In this document: one piece after another, positions 51,023 to 62,041 of the stretch
How the letters are laid out: every line of letters starts with the position of its first letter
How positions within the stretch are numbered: the stretch's first letter is position 1
Assembly (NCBI GenBank): GCA_035236585.1
Contig: CP141139.1
Location: forward strand, 34,791,217-34,855,216
Source: Warburgia ugandensis
Taxonomy: Eukaryota > Streptophyta > Magnoliopsida > Canellales > Canellaceae
Length of the DNA stretch: 64,000 nt
Direction of reading: 5' to 3'
The notes under the pieces: model-generated
Databases searched by the model: none
Told to the model about the DNA's origin: nothing
The model's input: the letters and a program-made list of their open reading frames with translations, nothing else
Translations under genes and position numbers: made by a program

Positions 51023-53764
51023 TGTGACACCCTAAGTTTTTAATACATTTTTTTTTTACATTTTATAATAATATTCGTATTCGGGATCCCATGTTAAAAA
51101 GATTCTATTAATATTTTACTACAGCATTTCTTGAAAACCTCCGGGTGTTATTTTCTATTTCCAAACATCACAAGTATAATTTAAAACATAATATAGTTTT
51201 GTGATAATAGATTTGAAAACAATTCAAATGTCTACCAATGTTAAATGCATCAGCGCCTTTATTTTCAAAACAATAAATATCTAAAACATTATCATAATAT
51301 GGCCCAGGGTCTATCCATCATAACATCCCATTAAATGTCCATCATATGTATAGCCATCTTAATCAAATCCATAATATAAAAGTAAATAGTCCTTAAAGAA
51401 AATCAAATGGCAATCCTGTTTATTAACTCACATCACTATCTATCAAATCAAGTAAAGGAATCTTCCACTGCTATCACGGTTTCTCAACAGTCTTGCCCTT
51501 CCTGATGTTGCGCTCGAGATATGAGGCATTGCAAAACAAAGCAATGCCTTAGCAAACTATTGCTTATGCAGGTACATAGACAAATAAATGTAACAAAGAT
51601 GGAATAACCGAATAACAATGGCGATATAATAAAAGGATCTATCATGTATGAAATTAAAATCATTATAAGCTATGCTAACATAGTATCAATTTATCAAGTA
51701 CGATAAAACATGCATCTCACATATTTAAAACATGATATGATCAATGTAAATGAGCATACTATAATAACAGGGCACCCTACAATACATGGGTCCTTCGAGC
51801 GTCGCATACACTCGTATCACTGATCATGAGTACTCATATCAAACCTCTGAATGTCGTCACACCCAGGCATACCATCACATCTCCATGCTCATCATGCAAG
51901 CACACAGAATAAGAGTATGGATCGTCATGCCGTAGTGGCAACCCTCCAGGGTCTCAACCACCGCCGCTCTCCGTCGACACCATAACGGGAGACTTAACTC
52001 CATCCCCATGGAAAGGCTCGGACTAGTAGTGTGGACTATCCATGTTACCAACCCCTATCGAAAGCCATCTACAGGCAGGTGTCTATCATATCACAATCAT
52101 ATCACATCACAAATCTCGGAAGGGGGGTGGCCAGCCCTCTCCCTCCTAGCATGACGTCCATCGGATGAAAGCACAAGCCTCCACTTTTCTTTCTCATGGA
52201 AACCCATTCATTTTACTGATGAAATAAAGAAAGGAAAATTCTAATTAAGCATATATAGATCATATCATTCTCATAAAATCATTAGATCATAAAACCATTC
52301 GATACATGATTGAAATCAAGTAACAATCGTAGTATAAAGCTCTAAATCTCACAAAATCAGCGACTAATAATAAGTGTCATGTAAATCAAAATCAATCATA
52401 ATGTTGTGATAGATGCAGGGTTTTAAAAATTAAAAAAAACATTAATTGTCGTCACCTACCTCAATGTGAGATCACTCGGTTCAAGCGTATATCCTCTTTA
52501 TCTGATACATTCAGATGTACCTATCAATACCCCAACACTATCTTTAAAAAATTCTGAATTAAAAGTGCTCATTTTTAAGTTTTTAAGTTAAATCTAGGTT
52601 CGCGTCATCAATATGGTCGCAACGCCTCTTTCGGATCGCGATTTGGACATCTGTAGCTTTCAAAATCAAGTTTTTTGTGCAAATACTTCATAAATTAATA
52701 TTATTAATTTATAGGGTGTCGGGCGGTGCACCAGTTTACATCGGCGACACTGGTGCCCCAGTTTACACCAGGTTACACTGGTGGCCCTGGTTTACACCGG
52801 CACCTAGCTTACACCGGCCACAACACGGGAACCCGCACTAGGGAAGACGACCGGCTTCTGGCCTTCGCTGGTGACCCCACGGTGCCCAAATCACGCCATT
52901 TTTTCACCATTTTGCTCAAAATCTTATGTATTTTTCATTTTCAACACTCCTTTGGCTTGATTTTTCCAAAAACTATGATTTTTATGCAATTTTCTCCTTG
53001 TTCATAAAAAAATTTCCCTGGGTACTGTTTTTCATGTTTTTCGGCAACACCAGCTGTTAGATCTCTCTCAAATTTAAAGGGCTTGATCTTGGGCCTCTTA
53101 TGTACTAGATAAGCAGTCTGATTTCTAATCTAATATGGTTTTATTAATGAATTTACGCTCCAACAGTAGCGTAAATAGGGTTCTAGGAAAACTACATTTT
53201 TCCTGATTTTCATGCATTTCTATCTTACATATATACATATATAATATGAAAATTAAGAGATTAAGGCTTACCTCGATTTACTTGGTGTTTATTGGTGTTG
53301 CTGGAGCCTTACTCACCGAAAAAACTAGACTTTTGCAGAGGCTAGGGTTTTGGGAAAACAATGGTGCGATGAAGAGGAATGAGTGAGTGATTAAGGATCA
53401 GGCTGGGGAAGGAGTTTACGTTTGGGAAGGGGAAATGAAACTCTTCCCTTTTTTAAAGCCTTCCCTCCTACGATTTCATCGACGAAGTCACCAGATCTGA
53501 TAAGGCAAGGTGGATAGGGGTGCCGTTATCAAAACCGGCCCCCATTATTTAGGGCTCTAGTAATTTACCAAAATGCTCTTACAACTTCAACGGCTCATAA
53601 CTTCTTCGTTTGAGCTCTATTTTTCACGTTCTTTATATCGTTGGAATCCTATCGACGAGTAATTCCTAGTTTTTAAATTTATAAGACCAAATTCTATGTA
53701 TAAGATTTTTAATTTAATTTATTTATTAAATCATTAATTTATGCTTAAAATTGAGGATATTACA
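51023..53764 (-). repeat. LTR of chromovirus, 5' LTR in element sense
   Basis: Plus-strand ends are tgtgacacccta and gaggatattaca. It is 2742 bp, with a deletion of about 128 bp at about 52172 relative to its partner and a shorter minisatellite (52722-52825). The perfect palindrome taaattaatattattaattta lies at 52691-52711. Confidence 0.92.
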
Positions 53765-53769
53765 TAACT
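53765..53769. repeat. Target-site duplication, right (taact)
   Basis: Exact repeat of 43435-43439. Confidence 0.9.
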
Positions 53770-54811
53770 CTTAGCCGGCATCAAACATATTCTACTATGT
53801 AGCTAATTGGCTTGACAGGTTATGTGATTTCCTATTGAGTTGAGTACCTCAGATGAGTTTTTTGAATCAACTAGTTGACAACCCATTTTTTGTTTTTATA
53901 AACAATGAGATCTTTTGGAAGTTCTAAGCCATTCATGTTGCTCAAATTACCTTAGATTGGCTTAATAACAAACCTCAAGACCTTTGTACATTTAGAGCCT
54001 ATTTTACAAAAGTAAAAAATCACAACCACTAATTTTTTTACCTTTTTAAGAGATCTAAAACAAGTGACTATGATCATCCAAATTAACTGATTTTTCATGG
54101 GCAAATATTTGAGTGTGCAGAGGGGTCCAGTATTTTAGAAAAAAGGGTTACTGACTTCTTTGCAAGCCCTAGAGCACAACTCTTACAAGGACTTTTTCCT
54201 TTATGTGATGTCTACTGCTACTACAGAATGAATATTTTTAGCCATGAAAATTGCTAAAACTAGATTACATAATAGCATGAAGGGTTCTCACTATTATGAA
54301 TAGTGCATGTTAATAAGAAAATTGTAGAAAATTTTAGCATATAATTTGGCATAGATAAGTTATATTGCATGAAACTTTGTCAAGACAACTTCGACAGGGA
54401 GACAAGTTAAACTCCCTAATTTTGTAGATCCTTTAGATGGATCCTACAAAAGTTTTTTAACTTTTTTTTTGCATAATAATAAGTAAATTATATTTTATCA
54501 ATATAGTAATTTGCATATTCTATGGTGTTTCTTATTTTCCAGATTTATATATTTAATATGCTCAATAATTGTAAAATCCTTTGCTGTGTTACTTCTAACC
54601 ATCTTCCTCCCAATTGAGTCATAGTTCCATTCGAGTATAGATGCATATCTAATTAGTACGCAAGTCAAGTAAATCATGGGTGTGTTGTGTTGTTTTTCAT
54701 TCATTCAACCATTTCTAGATATGCATCTCGGGTATGTTCTCAAGGCACAATGCTCTCAAATATATCTGATAAAAAATGGGAAGAACTCCAATTTGATTAC
54801 ATGGACACACA

Positions 54812-54887
<76 letters not shown>

Positions 54888-55768
54888 GATATATATATAT
54901 ATATATTATTTTGATCATAAAAAACCAAGATTTCATGGGTACTAACATTGATTAGTTGATTACATATTAGATGTACTCTAGATCAATGCCTATGATCAAT
55001 CCAAGAAAAGGTGAATTAACAACTGAACTCGGATGATCTCAGATGATCTTGGATGATCTAATGTAGATCAAACAAGTTTTTTAATTTATTTTTACATATT
55101 TGTGATTTTCCTTGAAGACAGTGGTGTTTTTCATCTCAAATATCAAGTTTTCAATGATTTCCATGTTTCTCATAGGTGTTGCAATCAAAACCCTCACTGG
55201 TGCTAACACCCTCCGAAGGATAACTAAAAATAACTATCAGGAACCTCCAGGCGTCGATGCCTGCTAGTGTATTATATAAAACCAAGAGTCAATGCCCAAT
55301 GTTGTTCTAATTTCAAATTTTGAATTTTGCATCTCATTTGTATCCGAATTTTCTTGAAGCCATGGCTTCTAACATGGAAAATCCTCATTGAACCACCTTC
55401 AATTGTGTCAAACTAGATCTCATTTTTTTCTAGTCATTTTGTCAAAATTCTCATGCAAATTTTATTTAATAAAGTAAAAAATTATGGTTAAACAGCTATT
55501 TTCATATTTCAAAGAGCTGTTTCTAATAGCTATTTTTCTCATAAAGCGTGGAGAAGCTTTGCAACATCTATAGGTCTGATCTGCAATGGCTCTTTTGTGT
55601 TTCATCTATATATATGAAGGGTTATAAGAAGTGAACTACGCTGGTAGTCAACCATATACAAGACAAGCTATGAGCATTAGTAGAAAATCTAACAATTTCA
55701 AAGCTGATAGATTAATTTTTCAGATTAAGCTCCAGGAGTTAGAGTTTCATATTCATTTTAAGCTTTAT
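53770..55768. other. Intergenic with long (CT)n-(TA)n microsatellite
   Basis: A pure CT run of about 35 units at 54816-54886 leads into a short TA run at about 54889-54906. No gene was recognised. Confidence 0.6.
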
Positions 55769-55876
55769 AGCCTCTTATAAAAATACAAGGTAAGGCTGTG
55801 TATTTAGACACTTTCTAGTCCACCCCTTCCCCAAACCCCATATGTAGGGGCTTTGTGTACTGGGCTGCCCTTTTTC
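55769..55876 (+). mobile_element. Au SINE, 3' part
   Basis: Starts at a decayed agcctcttataaaaatacaa, continues aaggctgtgtatttagacac, the cca(c)cccttccccaaacccc block and ends gggctgccctttttc. The tRNA-like head is missing. Confidence 0.8.
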
Positions 55877-56742
55877 TAAGCTTCCATAAGGAAAATCTTC
55901 AAATCTAAAAGTGACATTGTATAATCATTCTTCTCTCTATCATTTGGATTCATTTGTGAGAGAACTTCAATTTTCTTCTTATTTCAAGTTGTAAGGAGAA
56001 TTGTCTCTTTGGAGAAACGGGAATAGTTCCTTACTTGTAAGACCAACTGGATCTTGGATTTTACAAGTAATTTGTATGTCTTGGGGTATATAAAATCTAA
56101 CAGATCTAGTCGAGGACTAGAGGCGGATATATTTGAGAGAGAAGTGGGCACCATGTAAAGTGGCTGAACGTCCATAATGTTGTTGTGTATGATTGAACTT
56201 TATCTGCTAATTTGCTTTTAGTATTGTTTCCAATCACATTGAATTAAATATCAAGATTGTGTTTACAATGATTCACTTTCCTATCCTATTTCATAGGATT
56301 CTCAAATCGAAAAGAAGTAAAAAAAATTATTTGGGCCCAACTCAACCCTCTCCCCTCCCTCTCTTGGACCATATGCACACTATCAACGCACAGCCATATC
56401 AAAACTAAATTTGTCTATGCAACAGTTGGAAGATCATTCCCTTAAGAAAAGAAAAATAGTTGAATACCTTGAACACAAAACGGAAGAAAAATCCCACCTT
56501 GGATTTACGTATGCATTTGCAGCAAACGTCGTGGAAGCTTAAAATGATGAAGTGTATGTCTTGAATTCACAGTTAATGATGCCATTTCTTCCGAACCAGT
56601 ACAGTAATTTGATTCAAAGAAGAAAAGTTAAAGAAACGAGAGAACGAACTCATTCCTTCTCACACTCAAAGCAATATAAACAACGTCAGCAAGCACCCCA
56701 TAAAGCTCACTGCAGAACCAAACAATGTTAAAACAACGTCAG

Positions 56743-56786
<44 letters not shown>

Positions 56787-57063
56787 AATTAGAAAATGGA
56801 AGTTTCCTGATACAGAAAGCCATCCGCGGCTTTTGTGCGAATATATGCGGGAGCCTTTTTTTCTATGATTTGATGCCTCTAATGGATGCGCCCCTGTACG
56901 GGACTTCTTCCATACATCGGTTTGTTATGAGGCGTTTGCGCGTATAGATCAATACCTTGGAGATGCTAATTAAATTACATTTGGGTCTTTGATGGTTGTT
57001 CATCCAAAACCATTAATCGTCTGGCCCACATCTTAGATAGGCCATAACGGAAACTCTCCACTG
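55877..57063. other. Intergenic with a 43-base poly(A) run
   Basis: No gene was recognised. An uninterrupted A tract lies at about 56742-56784. No retroposed gene body or target duplication could be shown for it. Confidence 0.5.
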
Positions 57064-57068
57064 GTAAG

Positions 57069-57352
57069 TGTTGAAGTTGTGCTTCAGCTGCTGCCAAGCT
57101 AGAATTTTAGATATTTTTTATTTCTTAATTGTTTGACTGTTTCAAATAACTTGGTCAGGAGTAGTTGCTGATTTTTAGGAAGTTGTTGATTATGGAAACG
57201 TATTCCATGTAGTGTCTTATTTTTCGTTTCTTCAGTTAGTATTTTTGTTGTATTTAAAGTCATTATCAGTTCAATAAAATACATGACTTTACACAGCAAA
57301 TTTCTTTGTTCTCTCTTGCTCTCAGTCTCTCATTTTCTATAAAACTCCAACA
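57069..57352 (+). repeat. Copia 5' LTR
   Basis: 284 bp, starting tgttgaagttg and ending aactccaaca. It includes a cagttcaataaaatacatg segment likely to hold the polyadenylation signal. Confidence 0.92.
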
Positions 57353-57430
57353 AATTGGTATTAGAGCCCTCTTCTTGAGGGACCTGTGATTGAGAGAAAT
57401 TTTTTTTTTTCTTCTTTGCTTTCTTCTTCC

Positions 57431-58410
57431 ATGGATTCAGAAGCTCCTTTTACTGCACTAGCACCACCAGTCTTCAAAGGTGAAGGTTATCATGTGCGAG
57501 CAGCAAGGATGGAGGCTCATCTAGAGGCAAATGATCTCTGAGAAGCTATGGAGGAGGACTATGAAGTTCCTCCATTACTTGCTAATCCAACTATGGCGAA
57601 GATCAAGAATCACAAGGAGAAGAAATCAAGAAAATCGAAGGCAAGAGCTACGTTATTTGCTGCAGTCTCTCCTAAAATCTTTGTCAGAATCATAACAATG
57701 AAATCAGCTTTTGAAGTTTGAAATTTCCTGAAAAAGGAGTATGAAGGAGATGAAAGGATTAAGGGAATGAAAATTATGAACCTGATCAGAGAGTTTGAGC
57801 TCCAAAAAATGAAGGATGCTGAGACGGTGAAGGAGTACTCTGACAGATTGCTTGGAATTGCAAACAAAGTAAGATTACTTGGTTCTGAATTTCCTGATTC
57901 CAGATTAGTTCAAAAAATTCTTGTCATTGTTCCTGAAAGATTTGAAGCTACCATTTCCTCGCTGGAAAACACTAAAGATTTGTCAAAGGTTAGTTTGGCA
58001 GAGTTGATGAATGCTTTGTAGGCACAAGAACAGAGAAGGCTCATGAGGTCTGAAGGGTCTGTTGAAGGTGCATGAGCTGCGAAAGCTCAGTCCAGTCAAG
58101 GAGGAAAATGGAAGAAAAATGAGAAGAACAAGAAGGGAAACTCAGGTTCTGATTCTCCCAATACCAGTGAGGGAACAAAATCTGATTTCTCTCCTTGTAA
58201 ATAGTGTGGAAGAAAGAGTCATCCACCTTCCAAATGTTAGAGAAAGCCAGACCAGCAATGTGAAAAATGTCAGAAAATGGGACATCATAAAAAAATTTGC
58301 AAGAGCAACACTCAACAAAAGACAGTGACACAAGTGAATTTGCAACAAAAGAATGTTGCTCAAGTTGATGACGAGGAAGAGGAGGAGCAACTCTTTGTAG
58401 CCTCTTGCTT
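57431..58410 (+). pseudogene. Copia gag
   Basis: The ATG at 57431 starts a short acidic N-terminus, then VFKGEGYHVRAARMEAHL (gag N-terminal block) and the UBN2-like core: VKEYSDRLLGIANKVRLLG, VPERFEATISSLE. A CCHC zinc knuckle CEKCQKMGHHKKIC lies at about 58258-58300. TGA stops at 57539-57541 and 57719-57721 replace family Trp codons. TAG at 58019-58021 replaces a Gln before AQEQRR. Confidence 0.88.
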
Positions 58411-59876
58411 TGCAATCTGTCATTCAAGTGAGAAGTGGCTCATTGACAGTGGTTGTACCAACCACATGACCTTTGACCATGATCTCTTCAAAGAATTGGA
58501 CACTTCAATAGCTTCCAAAGTGAAGATTGGCAATGGACAATACATTGCAGTCAAGGGAAAAGGCACAGTGGCAATTGAAAGCATTTCAAGTACAAAGCTT
58601 ATCAAAGATGTGTTATTTGTACCTAACATTAGTCAAAATTTGTTGAGTGTTGGCCAGTTGATTCAAAAAGGTTTCAAAGTTATATTTGAAACAAATCAGT
58701 GTTTAATCAAAGATGCAAAAGGCAACGATGTATTCAAAGTAAAAATGAAAGGGAAGAGCTTTGCAATTGATCCATTGGAGGAGGAGCAAGCAGCATTCTC
58801 CGCAACAAAAGTCCATGCGGAAGTTTGGCACAAGAGGCTTGGACATTTCAATCATATAGCTGTGGTGAATTTGCAGAGAAAGGACTTGGTTCAAGGTCTC
58901 CCTTGCCTTGAATCTAAAATTCCAGATTGTAGAGTTTGCCAACAAGGAAAGCAATCGAGACTTCCGTTCAAGCTATAAACTTGGAAAGCTATTGAAAAGC
59001 TGCAATTGATACACACTGATATTGTTGGACCTCACAAAACTCCATCTCTCAATGGAAGTAGGTATTTCCTAATCTTCATTGATGACTATTCCAGAATGTG
59101 TTGGATCTATTTTCTTAGATTCAAGTTAGAAGTTGCTAGTGTGTTTTGGCAATTCAAGCAATGGATTGAAACACAAAGTGGTCACAAAATCCAAGCTTTG
59201 AGATCTGATAATGGCAAAGAGTACACCTCCAATCAGTTTAATCTTTTCTGTGAAAAGGCAGGGATTGAACATCAACTCACTGCTCCGTACACTCCACAAC
59301 AAAATGGAGTCAGCGAGAGAAAGAATCGTACCATAATGGAGATGGCTAGATGTTTGACGTTTGAGAAAAATTTGCCAAGGGAATATTGGGCAGAAGCGGC
59401 ACACACTGCAATCTTCCTTCTCGACAAGCTTCCTACAAAATCTATAGCAGAAAAAACTCCATATGAAGCCTGGTATGGTTTTAAACCTTCTTTGAAAAAT
59501 CTCAAAGTATTTGGATGCTTGTGCTTTGTTTATGTTCCTCAGATCAAAAGGGATAAACTGAATAAAAAGGCAGAAGTAGGAATCTTTGTTGGTTACAGCA
59601 CTATCTCTAAAGCCTACAGAATTTTCCAACCAAACACTAAGAAAATTTTGATAAGTAGAGATGTGCATTTCATGGAGAATGATGAGTGGAATTGGGAAGG
59701 AAAACAATCAGATGTGGTTCCTGATCGAGTTCCAAAATTGCAGCTCAAAGAAAATGAGTTGGTTGATGATATTCTCGTCAGAGGTGTGAGATCACTTTCT
59801 CATATTTATCAGAGATGCAATGTGGCTATACTTGAACCTACAGATTTCTGGGAAGCTGAGAAGGATCCAAAATAGA
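58411..59876 (+). pseudogene. Copia protease and integrase
   Basis: Protease: WLIDSGCTNHMT (DSG active site, about 58438-58473). GAG-pre-integrase: WHKRLGHFNHIAVVNL with the following CRVCQQGKQ (HHCC zinc site, about 58826-58960). After a TAA at 58976-58978 the integrase core follows: LIHTDIVGPH (Asp), ALRSDNGKEYTS (Asp), TPQQNGVSERKNRTI (Glu). Then come the KVFGCLCFVYVP and GIFVGYSTISKAYRIF blocks. The run 59006-59875 is intact for 289 codons and ends at a TAG that replaces a likely Trp. Confidence 0.92.
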
Positions 59877-60870
59877 TTGCTGCAATGAAGAAAGAGATCA
59901 AGATGATCGAAAAAAATGAAACCTGGAAGTTGGTGAGAAGACTCGCAGATAGAAAAGTGATTAGAGTAAAGTGGGTATTTAGAACCAAGTTGAATCATGA
60001 TGGCTCAATCAACAAGCATAAAGCTAGGCTCGTTGTAAAAGGGTATGCTCAGATTTTTTATGTTGATTTTTCTGACACTTTTGCTCCTGTTGCCAAACTA
60101 GGTACAATCAGGTTGTTGCTTGCCATAGCTGCACAAAAGGGTTGCACAGTCTATCAATTTGATGTTAAATAGCATTCTTGAATGGTCTCTTGGAGGAGGA
60201 GATTTACGTTGAGCAACCTAAGGCATTTGTTGTGAAAGGGTAAGAAGATGATGTGTACTTGCTCAAGAAGGCCTTATATGGCCTGAAACAGGCTCCTAGA
60301 GCCTGGTATAGCAGAATTGATGAGCACTTGATGCAACTGGGTTTTAGAAGAAGTCTCAATGAAGCTACTCTCTACATCAAAGGTGATGAAATCAATTTTG
60401 TTGTAGTTTCATTATATGTTGATGATTTGGTGATTACAGGAAGCAATGAAGAACTTGTGAGAAAGTTCAGAGAAGATATGAAGCAAACCTTCCAGATGAC
60501 AGATTTGGGAGAGATGGCTTATTTTCCAGGAATGGAAATAAAGCAGAAGAATGGAGAAGTGTTTATCTGTCAAAAGAAGTATGCTATGGAAATTCTGAAA
60601 AAATTCAGAATGGATGAATGCAAAAGTGTAGATACTCCAATGTGTCAAAAGGAGAAGCTGAGCAAAGAAGATGAAGCTGAGAAAGTTGATGAGACCTTCT
60701 ACAGAAGTCTAGTTGGATGCCTGATGTATCTAACAGCTACAAGGCCTGATATCTTACACTCTGTAAGTCTATTATCTAGATTTACGAATTGTGCAACTGA
60801 AACACATCTTACAGCTGCTAAAAGAGTCCTTAGATATGTGAGAGAGACACACTGGATTATGGAATCAGGT
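59877..60870 (+). pseudogene. Copia reverse transcriptase
   Basis: RT starts in AAMKKEIKMIEKNETWKLV, then VKWVFRTKLNHDGSINKHKA, RLVVKGYAQ and the DTFAPVAKL block. A 1-bp loss at about 60174 (in the SAFLNG motif) shifts the frame. It resumes with YLLKKALYGLKQAPRAWYSR (60256) and the catalytic SLYVDDLVITGSN at about 60408-60446, up to TRPDILHSVSLLSRF. A second frameshift lies at about 60865. Confidence 0.92.
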
Positions 60871-61379
60871 TTTGGGCAAATCAAGATTGTGTTTTGCAAG
60901 GCTATTCTGACAGTGATTGGGGAGGTTCACTTGATTATATGAAAAGTACTTCAGGTTACTGTTTTAAGTTTAGTTCAGGTGTGTTCTCATGGTGCTGCAA
61001 GAAGCAGAATACAGTGGCACAATCTACACCAGAAGCTGAATTTACTGTAGCATGTACTGCTGTAAATCAGGCTTTGTGGTTAAGAAAAGTGTTAGTGGAT
61101 TTGAATCTGAAGCAAGAAGGATGCACAGAAGTGTTTGTTGATAATCAAGCTGCAATTGCTATCTCTAACAATCCTGTTTTTCATGAGAAAACTAAACACT
61201 TCAATATCAAGTTATTCTTTTTTAGAGAAGTGCAGAAGGAAGGCTCAGTTGGTTTAAAGTACTGCAAATCTGATCTTCAACTAGCTGACATATTTACAAA
61301 GCCTCTGCCAAGAAGCAAGTTTGAGTTTCTTAGAGAGAAACTTGGAGTTTGCAGCAACCAAAGCAAGGAGGAGTATTGA
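60871..61379 (+). pseudogene. Copia RNase H
   Basis: GYSDSDWGGSLDYMKSTSGY (first Asp), FSWCCKKQNTVAQSTPEAEF (Glu), VFVDNQAAIAISNNPVFHEK (Asp), HFNIKLFFFREVQKEG and ADIFTKPLPRSKFEFLREKL. The frame is open to TGA at 61377-61379, three bases into the 3' LTR. Confidence 0.92.
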
Positions 61380-61666
61380 AGTTATGCTTCAGCTGCTGCA
61401 ACATTTTTCCAAGCTAGAATTTTAGATTTTTTTATTTCTTAATTGTTTGATTGTTTTAAATAACTTGGTCAGTAGTAGTTGCTGATTTTTAGGAAGTTGT
61501 TGATCATGAAAACGTATTCCATGTAGTGCCTTATTTTTCGTTTCTTCAATTAGTATTTTTGTTGTATTTAAAGTCATTATCAGTTCAATAAAATACATGA
61601 CTTTACACAACAAATTTCTTTATTCTCTCTTGCTCTCAGTCTCTCATTTTCTATAAAACTCCAACA
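61374..61666 (+). repeat. Copia 3' LTR
   Basis: 293 bp, starting tattgaagtta where the 5' LTR has tgttgaagttg. It carries about 10 extra bases (aacatttttc) near 61400 and otherwise closely matches the 5' LTR. Confidence 0.92.
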
Positions 61667-61671
61667 GCAAG

Positions 61672-62041
61672 CTTCGAATGGTTAATGTCGAATGGTTAAT
61701 GTTTCTGTAGTTTTCTAATATCTTAAACATCCGTTTTCAACTAGAGAATCACAGTGGTTAGGATCATCATACAGAGACACGACTTTCCTGCTGCGTGGGC
61801 CATTTAGAAAGACCATCCCAACCCCACTACAAATGCTTCTTCAGTTTGTGTACTGATTTACACGCCCAAACATCGAATAGAGTTGTTAAGAATGAGGGGG
61901 GGGATAGCCATACTTATTTCATAGACGTTGCTTGAAAAAAGCCCATGAAAGTAGTCTGGAAAAAAGAGAAAAAGAAAGGAAATCTGTAGGAAGCGTAAAT
62001 TACGTTTCCCGCAGAGAAACACAGAAATCCCCAAAACTTAC
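61672..62041. other. Spacer between copia element and GUB_WAK pseudogene
   Basis: No gene was seen. The pseudogene's minus-strand downstream end lies here: a donor-like caa|gtaagt at about 62043-62036 could mark the end of its first exon. No second exon was identified. Confidence 0.4.

Larger units (their letters stand above)
43440..53764 (-). mobile_element. Complete Tekay/Del-like Ty3/gypsy chromovirus
   Basis: A 10.3-kb element with two LTRs, a 4.7-kb interior and a 5-bp target duplication. Minus orientation is shown by the initiator tRNA-Met primer site (complement gctctgatacca at 51009-51020) and by a polypurine tract AAGGTGGGAAGGA next to the left LTR (46347-46335). The interior encodes, in order on the minus strand, gag, zinc knuckles, protease, RT, RNase H, integrase and a chromodomain. 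That order and chromodomain define chromoviruses. Large LTRs and the pre-PPT sequence fit the Tekay/Del clade. Many stop codons and at least one frameshift make it non-autonomous now. It belongs to the same family as the solo LTR at 33866-36678. Confidence 0.93.
57069..61666 (+). mobile_element. Complete Ty1/copia retrotransposon, degenerate
   Basis: A 4.6-kb element with short LTRs (57069-57352 and 61374-61666). The flanking 5-mers gtaag (57064-57068) and gcaag (61667-61671) look like a target duplication with one transition. The primer site TGGTATTAGAGC (57356-57367) differs by one C-to-T from the initiator tRNA-Met match, and the polypurine tract AAGGAGGAG is at 61365-61373. Gene order gag, protease, integrase, RT, RNase H (integrase before RT) defines the copia superfamily. 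It is broken by several stops and two frameshifts (about 60174 and about 60865). Confidence 0.93.

Noticed and set aside
54676-54948. Ser-Leu and Glu-Arg repeat proteins
   Set aside because: Translation of the CT microsatellite.
57099-57299. 66-codon minus-strand frame repeated at 61422-61613
   Set aside because: Both are antisense readings of the copia LTRs.
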